Of a stretch of 64,000 bases of DNA, positions 44,155-55,100 are shown one piece after another. A program made the position numbers and the translations under genes. The notes under the pieces are model-generated. The model worked only from the letters and a program-made list of their open reading frames with translations. It made no database searches and had not been told where the DNA came from. This stretch comes from Peronospora farinosa. Taxonomy: Eukaryota; Oomycota; Peronosporomycetes; Peronosporales; Peronosporaceae. The number at the start of each line of letters is the position of its first letter. Position 1 is the first letter of the stretch. The DNA is taken from positions 1-64,000 of the forward strand of contig CANTFK010000710.1 in assembly GCA_947646735.1 (NCBI GenBank), given 5' to 3'.

Positions 44155-44793
44155 TGTAACGGCGTTACACGACGGTTGTAGCGTCTTTCCGAGAATTTAC
44201 GGTTGAACTCCCCTCTATATAGCATAGAATGCATTTTGATACTTCTCTTTAGAGAGGTATTAAGTATGAGCGTTAAGATACGGCATTCGGTAATACCGTA
44301 TCATCGATTGGGATTCGATAAATCGATAACGCTGTATTAAGTACATCATACACAGATGTTTAGACGATACGTCGTCCAATAGCAAAGTCTGCATATAACA
44401 ATTACTATTATAGTAATTAATCTAGTGTAGTGTACTTATAGTAGGACTATTCATAAAAATCTTAAAGCATAAATAAAATCAGTTTTCATTTTGAGTTTAA
44501 GATCACAAGTCGTTCTGACTTGTTCTCTTGTGCACTTCGTGCGTTGTTTCTCTGAACCTTTAAGCTTCTAGCTTGTTCTTGCACTCTGTGCGTTGGTTCT
44601 TTGAACCTTAAGCTTATTGCTTGACTGACTAAAAGTCTCTTTCCTAGTTCCTTTGAACAGGGTGACATTTTGTCGTTTAATTAGTTCCTTAGAACTAAGT
44701 GGCTTTTAGCCTTAAGTCTATTTAGTTCTCTAGAACTAAGAGGCTTCCAGCCGAAAGTCTTTCTCTGGCTAAAGAGCTGTGCAGCCCGCTACA
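44155..44793 (+). repeat. Gypsy-B 3' LTR
   Basis: It starts TGTAACGG and ends GCTACA, 639 bp, and matches the 5' LTR throughout. It ends 271 bp before the start codon of the next gene, in the same orientation. Confidence 0.9.
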
Positions 44794-45064
44794 GTCTCAG
44801 TCAGAAGGTAGAGCGACACAAGACGAAACTAACAATTCGAGCGGTGCGACTTCGATCAAGGACTAAGAATGAATTTATCAAATTAATCTTGTTTATGTAG
44901 TAGACTATGTAAAACAAAGAGTACCGATTTAATAAACTTTTGTTTTGCCTATCAATTTTTACACTTCATTAAGACAATATGACTGTACCACTTCACCCCT
45001 ATTCATCCCTACTTTCACCCAATCAGCCCTTCTGTATGATACATTGGTTCCAAGCTTTTCCGTC

Positions 45065-47080
45065 ATGACCGACGCGCAGGACGTCCTTCAGTACTGGTTC
45101 AATGGCGACCAAACGGAATTGCATCGCTCCAAGTGGTTTCCCATCAAAGATTCAGACCAGCAGCATCAAATAGACATTGAAATCGCGCACCGTTTTGGCT
45201 CTTTATTGACGCGCGCCGAGGCCGGAGATCTCGAAAATTGGCGTTTCGACTCTCCCGACACTTGTGTGGCACTTATTCTAGTCCTTGACCAATTTTCTCG
45301 CCATTTGTATCGAAATCGTAATGTTGCTGTGAATAGAGAGCAACTTGAGCGAAACGACGCGCACGCTCTGGCAATTGTCGAGCAAAATTTGCTCGCAAAG
45401 TGCTGGCACGAGACACTGCCCGTGCCTTATTTCGTATTTGCATTGATGCCATTGCGTCACTCGCCTACATCTGAACGGCTTGATGGTGTATTAGCAGCAA
45501 TTGAAACTCGACGACAATTGCAACAACAACATGGAGAATTGTTGGAGAAATTTCGACGGACGACGACTAGTAGACTACAACATTTAAGAGGGAGTGTTTT
45601 AGTTGACTTGACAAGTGGCACTTTAGATGAAGATATCTTGGAACGAGCATTTATAGAGACGGATGAGAGTGACATGTATAAGAACCGACTGTACCGTACA
45701 ATGGACGAGTTTTTGCAGCAGATGGAAGCTACTGATCATTTATATATGGCAGTTTCGCTGTCTGGAGGAGTTGACTCAATGGTAGTGGCATATCTGTTGC
45801 ACAAAATGAGTGAAAAACATGGAGGTTTTACAGTTGTGGCGGTACATCTTGATTATGGAAACCGTCCTGAGAGTAAAGCAGAGTGTGACTATGTACGTCG
45901 CTGGTGCGAACGATTTGGAATGATCTTCCATGTGCGACGAATTCATGAAGTAAAGCGCGCGACAACGCGACGGGACGATTACGAAAAATTGGCCCGTAAA
46001 ATTCGATACACGACGTACGCGGAGGTTATGCAGAAGTATAATATTCCGGGCATGTGCTTTGGTCACCATCGCGGTGACGTTCAAGAGAACGTTATTTCCA
46101 ACATGATGAAAGGACTGAGTTTGCTCAATCTAAATGGCATGCAGGCGTGTAGTACTGTAAACGGCGTGCGAATCTGGCGTCCGCTTCTAAAGTTCGACAA
46201 GGACGTCATATTTGAGTTTGCACACCGATACGGCATACCATACTTCAAGGACACAACACCAAAGTGGAGTACGCGTGGCAAAGTTCGCAACCACCTAGTT
46301 CCGCTGCTCCGGGATGTGTACGGTGACGGATTCCTTAACAACCTCTCGGCTCTCGGTGCTGAGTCAACGCAGTGCGCTGAGCTCGTGGATTCGCAGGTTC
46401 TGGCACCTATTATGAAATCTGTCGGACAAAGTGATGTGGCAGTGTGGCTAGACTGCGGACTGCTGTCAGACCAGCCCTTTTTCGTGTGGAAAGAGGTATT
46501 TCGCCAGGTGTGTCACTCCATCATGGGCAACAGTATGGTGCGCGAAAAGCCGCTTCAGGAGCTCATCCAGAAATTAAAGCGTCTAGAAGCTGGTCCAGTG
46601 GGTAAGTCCAAACACAAGAATAAGGACGCTGAGGTGGGGTCGTGGATCACGCTCAAGAAAGTCAATCGGTCGTTCCTGACCAAAGACAAGCAGCTTATCA
46701 TCTTCCGCGACCGCTTCTTTCCACACAAACCGTACGTCGCTCCTCAATTTCCCATTGTACTAGGCGAATCGTACGTGTTTGGCCCTTGGAAAGTGCAGAC
46801 GGAGCTCCTGGATGAAGACCATTGTACTGTGCAAAAACTTTCCAAGTGCAAACCGTTGACCGTCTGGGACCTCGTTCGCACCAATGGCATCTCGTATGTG
46901 TTTCCAAACGCTCCACAATTGATTGTCGAGTGCGATTCTCGCTTTCACGTGCTACGAGCCGTAGAAAAAGTCATTACGGACGTTATGCCGATTGTGTCTT
47001 CCATTGGTGCCTTTGATGTCGTCGAAATGGACGATGTCACCTCGAAATGGGTCCATGTCACTATGACATATTCTCAATAG
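45065..47080 (+). CDS. DUF924 / tRNA(Ile)-lysidine synthase fusion protein
   Basis: The ATG at 45065 gives 671 residues; the open frame extends upstream without an ATG, and the DUF924 homology begins right after this Met. Residues about 4-145 match DUF924 (VLQYWFNGD, CVALILVLDQFSRHLYR, FALMPLRHS). Residues about 225-430 are an N-type ATP pyrophosphatase of the TilS family: the PP-loop SGGVDS at 233-238, MCFGHHRGDVQENVISN around 331-347 and TPKWSTRGKVRNHL. TilS makes lysidine at position 34 of a tRNA(Ile), so that it reads AUA codons; in eukaryotes this would be expected in an organelle. No clear targeting peptide precedes DUF924. No intron is seen. The fusion looks genuine because there is one continuous frame. 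Confidence 0.85.
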   Translation: MTDAQDVLQYWFNGDQTELHRSKWFPIKDSDQQHQIDIEIAHRFGSLLTRAEAGDLENWRFDSPDTCVALILVLDQFSRHLYRNRNVAVNREQLERNDAHALAIVEQNLLAKCWHETLPVPYFVFALMPLRHSPTSERLDGVLAAIETRRQLQQQHGELLEKFRRTTTSRLQHLRGSVLVDLTSGTLDEDILERAFIETDESDMYKNRLYRTMDEFLQQMEATDHLYMAVSLSGGVDSMVVAYLLHKMSEKHGGFTVVAVHLDYGNRPESKAECDYVRRWCERFGMIFHVRRIHEVKRATTRRDDYEKLARKIRYTTYAEVMQKYNIPGMCFGHHRGDVQENVISNMMKGLSLLNLNGMQACSTVNGVRIWRPLLKFDKDVIFEFAHRYGIPYFKDTTPKWSTRGKVRNHLVPLLRDVYGDGFLNNLSALGAESTQCAELVDSQVLAPIMKSVGQSDVAVWLDCGLLSDQPFFVWKEVFRQVCHSIMGNSMVREKPLQELIQKLKRLEAGPVGKSKHKNKDAEVGSWITLKKVNRSFLTKDKQLIIFRDRFFPHKPYVAPQFPIVLGESYVFGPWKVQTELLDEDHCTVQKLSKCKPLTVWDLVRTNGISYVFPNAPQLIVECDSRFHVLRAVEKVITDVMPIVSSIGAFDVVEMDDVTSKWVHVTMTYSQ

Positions 47081-47367
47081 ATGCTCTTTTTTAGACGGTA
47101 AAAAGACTTCTTTTTTTCAAAATGGGCTTTATACATTCCACAATTCATAATAGTCTCAAATATTACAATTCTGACCTTGAAATGCTAGAAAATAGTGTCA
47201 AATTTCTATGATTTAACATCAAAAGCATTTTCACAATACTATTATTTATAAATGTACCACCTACTTTTTAGCCAATCAAATACCGTACTTCTCGACTGGC
47301 CCATAAGTCGCCACCAAGTGTCGTCGATCTCTCTTCGTCTCTCTTCGTCCCTCTCTATCTCTCCACC
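47081..47367 (+). promoter_or_regulatory. Intergenic region and probable RPB5 promoter
   Basis: It holds a CCAAT box at 47272-47276, and a pyrimidine-rich leader (CTCTCTTCGTCTCTCTTCGT and following, about 47328-47365) ends at the start codon. A/T-rich sequence with no frame fills the rest. The function is inferred from position. Confidence 0.35.
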
Positions 47368-48067
47368 ATGTCCGAGTTGACACCCGAAGCCTCTCGACTC
47401 TATCGTGTCCGTAAGACAACCGTTAAAATGCTTCACAATCGTGGCTACATTGTAAGCGAGAACGAGCTCGTCATGACACCCGAAGCTTTCCAAGGACAGG
47501 TTTGTCTCTTTTTCGACATTATAACAACATAAAAGTGTTTAAACGAATTAATTTGGTATACTTTATTAATTTTAACAGTTTGGCACGAATCCGACTCGAG
47601 AAATGATGACAATTCTCGTGGAAAAAATCGATGATCCAAGTGATAATTTATTTGTGTTTTTTCCCGAAGACACGAAAGTTGGGGTCAAACCCATTCGCAA
47701 TTATTGCAATCGCATGAAGGATGAAAATGTGACCAAGGCCATTCTTGTGGTTCAAGAAGGAATTACACCCTTTGCACGTCAAGCACTGAATGAAATGGCA
47801 CCACGATACAAAATTGAGCATTTTAAAGAGACGGAATTACTTGTGGACATTACGGAACACACGCTTGTGCCTGTGCATCGTGTGCTTGGACGTGATGAAA
47901 AGGCAGCACTGCTCAAACGGTACCGGATTCGGGACTCTCAGTTGCCACGGATGCAAGTGACGGACCCCATTGCTCGTTACTACGGTATGACTCGAGGACA
48001 AGTGGTCAAGATCATTCGTCCATCAGAGACGGCAGGACGTTATGTGACGTACCGTGCTGTCATTTAA
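47368..48067 (+). CDS. RNA polymerase I/II/III shared subunit RPB5 (RPABC1)
   Basis: Two exons, 47368-47499 and 47579-48067, joined across a 79-bp GT-AG intron (GTTTGT...TTTAACAG), give 206 residues, the usual length for this subunit. The N-terminal half has the eukaryote-specific jaw region (SRLYRVRKTTVKMLHNRGY, FVFFPEDTKVGVKPIRNY). The C-terminal half is the archaeal RpoH-like core (HTLVPVHRVLGRDEKAALLKRY, LPRMQVTDPIARYYGMTRGQVVKIIRPSETAGRYVTYR), which is highly conserved. It is a shared core subunit of nuclear RNA polymerases. Start and stop are well supported. Confidence 0.95.
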
Positions 48068-49233
48068 GATGGTAGATCTGGGACAAAAACATGTAGGTGT
48101 CATTTACGCACTGACAACGTTTTGCTCTTGTTTGCTTGTCATCGATCTTTTTTAGGGGGGGGGGGGCATGTGTTATAAGTGAATGAAAAAATGGGCTGTT
48201 GATTTACAGGGTTATTGAGATATCTACGTACCTGGATCGATATTATTTGTCGAATGGAGTGTTGGCTTACAAATGGGTTTTTCGGAGGATTTTGGCGGAT
48301 ATTGCACGCCGATGTGACGTGTTCTTCCTTGTCGCCATCGTCGAACGAGACAAAAGCAGGGAGAAGGTGCTCAATGATGCAGAGGTAGGGCGACGACTGG
48401 CTAGCGAACGAACTTTTATGCGGTCACCTTGAGAGGACTCCGGCTCGAAAATGGTCATCAGCATAGATTGACTTGAGGTCATTCTCGTGACTGGTGACTC
48501 TTTGTCGAATGCTTGACCTTGTCGTCCGTCGTTCGGAGAGTTCGTTGTGCAAAGCGCTGTCTGACCATGACTCGGCTCCTTCGCGGTACACTGTAGGCTT
48601 TTACATCTACTAAGGTCAATGCACTACATACGAGCAAGGTGCTTCAATATCTAAATATTGATTTGCAAAGACAGTAGCAGTTCCATCGGCAACAGCGCGT
48701 CAGGCTTTTGCGCTCAAGAAACCACAACATTTGTTTCGCGACAAAGCTACACTAACCTTGAGAGCCGCGTGAGCTGCTTCAACTGCATATAGCATCGAAT
48801 TCGGGTCTCGCATCATTGTAGTCTTGCTTCGCATCGTCGTCCTCATGCTGCAAACTTGCTATTGGCAAAATCGGCCAAATGCTTCATCACTTGCTTTTCA
48901 CGTCGTCTCGTGTGTCCTATAACGAGGTCTACCGCCGTCGTCCCTGTCGTGGTCTCTTTTAGCGTGTTTCATATCGTCATCGTCGTCGTCGCGGTGAATT
49001 TGACGATACGAGTTCAAACGCTGGCTAGTGACTGTCACGATCCTATGAGCGAGGACGACGCTGATTACCATACACGGCCACATCAAATGTGCTTCTTTTA
49101 CTTGTATCGAGTTGTGACAGTCCACGTTTTCAAATTCAGTTTGCAGTCTATTGGGCTTGCAAAATCATATTTTTCTGATTGTCTTCCATATTCAGGACCC
49201 AACGACAAAGTTCTTCCTTGCAATCGCTTATGC
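48068..49233. other. Intergenic region between convergent genes
   Basis: RPB5 (+) and the MAP kinase (-) converge here. A run of 12 G lies at 48155-48166. A + strand frame from 48856 mostly runs over the MAP kinase tail and is its shadow. I see no gene. Confidence 0.5.
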
Positions 49234-51292
49234 TTATGCGACTTCTCGTGCCGGCTCGCCTGCCTCTTGTCGCGTCTGAGCGTCTGTGAGCTTGTCGCTG
49301 TCAATGCTTGTCGTTACGACTTTCTGATCACTATTGATACTCTCTCTTTCGTCAACGTTAAGAGCAGCATCATCATCATCTTTCGGCTTCACTTCTTCCG
49401 TGACAGCCATCGACTCCTTGACATCGGTCACTGTAGTGCTAGCTGTAGCTTCTGATGACCCCGTAGTGTCCTGTTTAGCAGTAGCAGGGTTCACGGGGGT
49501 CACCGGCGTGATAGACGTCTCAGTCGTAGCAAAGCTGTGGTTGTCTACTTCGTCACTCTTGGCACTTGCGCTTGATCCCTCGCCAACCTCTGGATGAAAA
49601 TGCCTCATTTCATCCCAGATGAGCTTCTGCAACACTGGCTTCGTCAGCTTTTCGTTTTCAAAGTCAAAGTCGAAGCTTGAAGTGGCCGTGGTCTCATCCT
49701 CCACGTTGCGAATCGATGCCAAGTACGGGTGTGCAAGTGCATCGTCTACGCTGATTCGTTTCTTTGGGTCAATCACCAGCATCTTCTGCAGTAGATCCAG
49801 CGCGTCCGGTGGTGAATCTGCAAACATGTGTGCAAGAGGCTTGGTTGGGTTAGGTCCGCGCTTCTGGAACTCAGCGTTCATAAACTTGCGTGCACGCGCA
49901 TTGGTAAGGAAAGTACAGCTCCTGCTCACTTGGCGCACCCAGAGCGTTCATGATCAAATGTAGCTGATCAATGTAGTCCTGTCCTGGAAAAAGTGGTTTG
50001 CGCGACATCATCTCAGCAAAAATGCATCCCATTGACCAGACGTCCACTTCAGATTTATACTTCATGCACCCGAGCATAATTTCTGGAGCACGGTACCAGC
50101 GCGTGACGACATATTCCGTCAACTCGAGCTCCTCTTCGGGAAAAACACCTCTCGCCAGTCCAAAATCACAAATCTTGAGTTCACAATTAGCATTGACCAG
50201 TACATTCGATGGTTTCAAGTCACGATGAATCACATTGGCCGAATGCACGTACTTCATTGCACACAACATTTGATACATAAAGAATGCAATATGTTCATCC
50301 GAAAGCGCATGTCTCGAGTAAATGACACGATGCAAGTCCGTTGCCATGAGCTGCGATACAATGTACACATCTTCAAACTTGGCTAATGCCATGGGTTCAA
50401 AAATATCTTCCACACCGAGCACACATTTATGATTCAAGTGTCGCATGAGTTTAATCTCACGTACAATTCTCTTGGCATCGGTCAAATCATCAAAAGCTCG
50501 TTGAATGTTCTTAACAGCAACAGTTTTTCCAGATTTTGAATCAGCCGCTGAAATAACCACACCATAAGCACCCGACCCAATGGTCTTGACGTATTCAAAA
50601 CTCGCTGGAATTTCAAATCTCGTATTGGACGTCATAAAACATTGAATCCCCGGTCGATTGGCTGGTAAATACTTGGGTTTATTCGCAGCATTTGCCACGG
50701 CTGCTGCTTCATCCGCTCGTTGTTTTTCTCTCAATTTTTTTGCAGCTTCCGCACGACTTCGTTCCTCTTGTTTTAAATCTTCCGATGCTTGTTTTCCATA
50801 CGTTACAAAACTTCCATCTTTACTTGGTACCATGGCATGATTCCATCGTATGGCTTCTTGAAGAGCATTTTTCCAGCCATCATAGGATTTTTGGTCTTCG
50901 GCTTCAAGGACCATTACCTTCGTACCACATCGAAGTTCCAATCGACGTGGGAATTTGGTGAGATTCACCTGTCCTAACAAGTGTCCCGGTCCAATTGGGG
51001 TTTCCGAACATAAAGTTAAAGAGTCTTTACTCGTATAATATCCCAGAGTCATATGCCGTTCTTCAAGTCGTAAAATAAAATACCGCCGCGTCCATAATTT
51101 CAATCGAAGACCCTGTTTAAGTAAATAACCCTCTTGAATCACATCCGCCGATCGAAACACCACTGCCGAATGCGCACGACTGGGGACGGTTTTCCCATGA
51201 AGCCACATGGAAAACAACGACCGATTCTTCGTCACATAGACCCCATCACCCGTCTTTTCTTCCGATGCACGACTACCGTCTTGTGAACTCAT
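49234..51292 (-). CDS. PH-domain MAP kinase, with an apparent 1-bp frameshift
   Basis: The ATG at 51292 (MSSQDGSRASEEK) starts the protein; the open frame runs further upstream but without PH or kinase similarity. Residues about 49-147 form a PH domain (IQEGYLLKQGLRLKLWTRRYF...WKNALQEAI). The kinase domain starts near residue 230 with the GSGAYG loop, has VAVKNIQ, HRDLKPSNVL (near 354), DFG, and the MAPK activation motif TEY (near 391) followed by VVTRWYRAPE. Near 49908 one extra C (on the - strand) breaks the frame after SEQELYF; the rest of the kinase domain (QKMLVIDPKKRISVDDALAHPYL) and an acidic, Thr/Ser-rich tail follow in the +1 frame to a stop at 49234. About 686 residues if read through. 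A sequencing error or a recent mutation is equally possible. Confidence 0.85.
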
Positions 51293-52128
51293 TGTTACCA
51301 AGTGGAGGAATGTGGTTTTTTTTCCTATGAATTCCACAGTGTCTGGTCGACTGCGGGATGCGTGGCAGGGCCTTTGTGGACACCAAGTCTTTTTTGCAAA
51401 ACCTCGTGATAACTGATAATTTGAGGGAAGGGATAGCAAAAAGGGGGGTTGTGTTGTGTTGTTGTGCGTTGATATGGACGGATGGAACTTGACTTAGGTG
51501 ATTTCCTTGTAATAGTTAATAAAGTAAAAAGGTTCTGATATCGCATTAGAGAGGTTGGTAGAAAATGTCATTTTTTATCGAAAAGGTTAGAGATTGTTTT
51601 TTTTTTACATGATACGGTGAATCAAACTGATTTATATGAACATTTGTATGGAAAAAAGAGGCAGAGATTTACAGATTTGAATCGCTTCGATTTAGAAACG
51701 AAAGAAAATGTCGCATAATGACACTGGCTCTTCTTGGTACTGACTATATTCCGACACATCGACGTAACGAAACATGTTTGTAAAAAAAGCACGTTTATAA
51801 TTAGAAAAAAAGAAATAGACGAAGACGACACGAAAAAAGATTTTTACATGGTTCAGATTCTTATTTAGAAAATTGTACAACTGTAATTTTGTTATCGGTT
51901 CCAGAACGGGTTTGACCCTTTTCAACACGTTTTTAGACGTCTCCTAGATTGATATTGAGTTAAGTTATTAGTCACCAAACATCGGCAAACACTTGTCCAG
52001 AACTTATCAACCAGTCTCCTCAATCAACTGGTCTCAATCAACAGCCATAGGCCACCACTTGATGCAACTACTGAATGATCCACAATCGAGCAAAAACTTA
52101 CGACACCCCTTTGTCCATGATTCTAAAC
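51293..52128. other. Intergenic region upstream of the MAP kinase
   Basis: About 840 bp between the ABC transporter stop and the kinase start. It is A/T-rich with homopolymer tracts (for example T's near 51597) and no credible gene. The kinase promoter should lie at the low-coordinate end. Confidence 0.5.
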
Positions 52129-55100
52129 TCAAGCCCCTTGAAAACCACGAGCCATGCCCTTTTCTTCAGCCTGCTGAGAAGCAAAATAGTTGAAAATCTG
52201 CTCCAGCGACGTCTGCGAGACGCTATACTCACGAATGTGCATTTCTTCTTTCATGTCTTCAACCATCGCAAACACTTTGGATAAGCGCAATTCATCGTCC
52301 GAGCCACGCAGCTTGAAGCGGCAAAAGTCGTTTTGACGTTCCATTACCGTCACGCTGCCCTGGCGGAAGAAATCGCTGAGAAAATTGAAAAGTGCATCGA
52401 AACGAATTTCTTCCAAGCACCACGACAGGAATGCCTCCGCTCGAATGTATCCATCGCGTTCCAATATGGCGGCGAGTCCGTATCCCGTCGGGTGTGAGGC
52501 TGTGACTCGTTGGGCCAGCTTCTGGTCTCCAAATGCTCGACACTTATTTTCTAATTCCTCGCGGGTGACCGTCTCATGAGCACCTCCGAAATGTCGTTGC
52601 ACAAGACTATCCAACTCGTCTTGCAAAGGATTCGCAAGCTTCACGTCGAAAACAAGACCATCGCCAAAGCGAGACTTCAAGTGCTGCACACTGCCCAAAC
52701 AACGGAGACGACCACCAACCATGATGCCCACGCGAGAGCACAGGGCCTCTGACTCTTCCATGCTGTGCGTTGTAAGCACAATGGTAGAGTTCTTGCCGCG
52801 AGTCGAAATGTCAGCAATGACATCCCACATAAAGCGACGCGACACAGGATCCATACCGGTCGATGGCTCATCTAGAAATATAATTCGTGGGTCACCGATC
52901 ATCGCAATGGCTACCGACAATTTACGTTTGTTGCCGCCACTCAAACTGCCAGCGAGCTTCTGCTCAAAGTCTCCCAGGTTCAATTGTTTGATTTTGTCCT
53001 CGACAATTTCATTCAGCTGAGACCGACGTACACCCTTGATCGATGCAAACAACTCCAGGTGCTCGCGAACTGTTAGCAAATCATATAAGGCATCAAATTG
53101 TGGGCAGTATCCAATCTGACGACGCACTTCAATCTGCTGGGTTAAAATATCGAAACCTCCAAGCGTTGCAGTGCCGTGTGTGGGAAGTTCACAGCCCGTT
53201 AGCATTTTCATGGTCGTCGTCTTGCCAGCACCATTAATTCCAAGAAAGCCAAAGCACTCGCCACGTTTCAAACCAAAGGAAAGGTTACGAACCGCAACCT
53301 TGCCGCCGCGATATACCTTACGAAGACTTGCGAGTTTCACAGTGTCGTTGTCTGCTTCCCCATTGGTCACACGCTGCGCTTCCCTCTCTACATCGACGTC
53401 TTCCTCAAAAACATCGTCTTGAACTTTGTCACTGCCACTCATCCAGTCCTTCACCTTCGGAAACGTCATAGCGTAGTCGATTCCCACAGCCAAGAGTCCG
53501 TACAAGATTGCTGTAAAAAACAGAAAGATCATCTCCCAGCCCATAATGTCAGTGCTGAACGGACTCGTCACGGCCTCATTGCTTTCGCGGATCGTAGTTA
53601 ACTCATTAAGCACCAACTTCAGCAGCCCGTATCCAAGATTAAAGAGTGGCGATAAACGCCAAACGAACACCAGCACCGAATTTGCGTCCTTAGTTGACTC
53701 GATCACATCCAGAATGAAAGAGAGCACCATGAGCACCACACCGATGATAAAGTTAATCATAATCGTGTACGTTTGAGACGAAGCGTGCTCCTTGAACAGA
53801 TATGACAGGCAGTAAGTAAACGGGCAGATCGCCAGTCCGAACAAGATGAAGATGACAATCACGGCTGTAAACGTCTCTGGCGCACAACTGGTGCATGCCG
53901 GACCACCGGTCATGGAATCAATGCCGAACAGATATATCATAAGAATCGCTGAAGCGCACGGGATCAAATATAGCGCAAAGTCCCAGACGAAGTTGGATAG
54001 CCAGAAGGCTCCTAGCGATACGCCAGACACCAATTGCTGGTGCTTCGAGTCGTGATTTGACTGTTTCTCCTTCACCAGAAACGTCACAATAGACGCCGGG
54101 TAATAGGTAAAGGCAATACAGATAAACAGGCATGCCGTAAACGCCAGGAAGGACCCAAATAAAGCTTTCGTGTCCGCAGTCAGCGGTAGCGGATGGTTGT
54201 TGACCATCAACTTGACGTTGGAGGCGTCGGAGGTGGATTCGGATGCGAAGAAGCGATAGATTGTCTGATCCATCAGTGCCTTGAAAATAATAGCCCCGTG
54301 TGTAGAAGTCGTGTTCACAAACAAGTTGTAGCCCAAGAGATTGTTGCTGCTGTCTCCATGCACCAAGTAGGCGCCATATTGGCCCTCAACACTGGGCGTG
54401 TCGACGCCGTAGCCACGTTTGTAAACCTCCTCACCTAGGCGTAAGCCATAACCCGTGGCACCGGTAGTATTGATTGCAGGATTCGTATACTTTACGTCAA
54501 ACACGGTCGGTGAGGTTGAGTCATACGATGGTTCTGACAACGTAAGCGCTTCAGTCGACACATCGGTAAAGTAGGAGTCAGACATCGTGTCGCTACACCA
54601 CTGGTCCTCGGTTGTACCTGGCTGACAAAAGTAAGGTGTTGGAGCCTCAGTCCCATAGCCAAACGCATCGGTGGTCAACGGCAGGTTCGGATCATTCTTG
54701 GTAAAGCTTGCTCCTTGAAGCAAACCCAAACCAATCAAAAGCAACAGGATGGGTAGAGCCAAACTGTAAAAGATCATCTTCTTGTCACGCTTTGCGTACC
54801 GGAACCGCTTCAGAACAAGAGCCCGGAGGTGGATCATAAAAATTGAGCCAGTTGGCTCAGGAATCGCACCTGCCTCATTTTCTGAAGTCGAACTTGGCAC
54901 AGGTGTTTCAAGGCGAGCACGATTTTCAAGTGTGTGTTGGTTACTATGGTCACCTAACTCGGCCACCTTAATGAACACTTCTTCCAAAGTAGTCACCGAA
55001 ACACCATATGACAGCAAACCAAGCTTCTGGAGGTTGTCGTCCACATCTGCAAACATTGATGCGAATTTCGATGAGCTCGCGAGTGGTAGCTGGAACGCAA

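Larger units (their letters stand above)
25286..44793 (+). mobile_element. Gypsy-B: chromodomain Ty3/Gypsy retrotransposon, interrupted
   Basis: Two LTRs of 640 bp (25286-25925) and 639 bp (44155-44793) in direct orientation enclose gag, protease, RT, RNase H, integrase and a chromodomain on +. Without Gypsy-C the element would be about 8.6 kb. It is broken by the nested Gypsy-C, by a scrambled stretch at 41184-41930 and by several frameshifts and stops. The expected target duplication is absent: the five bases on the left are GTTAC and on the right GTCTC. The chromodomain places it among chromodomain-bearing Ty3/Gypsy elements. Confidence 0.88.

Noticed and set aside
48155..48166. Run of 12 G as a possible regulatory quadruplex
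   Set aside because: A plain homopolymer in a convergent intergenic region; no further evidence of function.
48856..49455. A 199-codon + strand frame near the MAP kinase
   Set aside because: Much of it is antisense to the kinase tail and the rest has no motif; the start codon context and composition do not suggest a gene.
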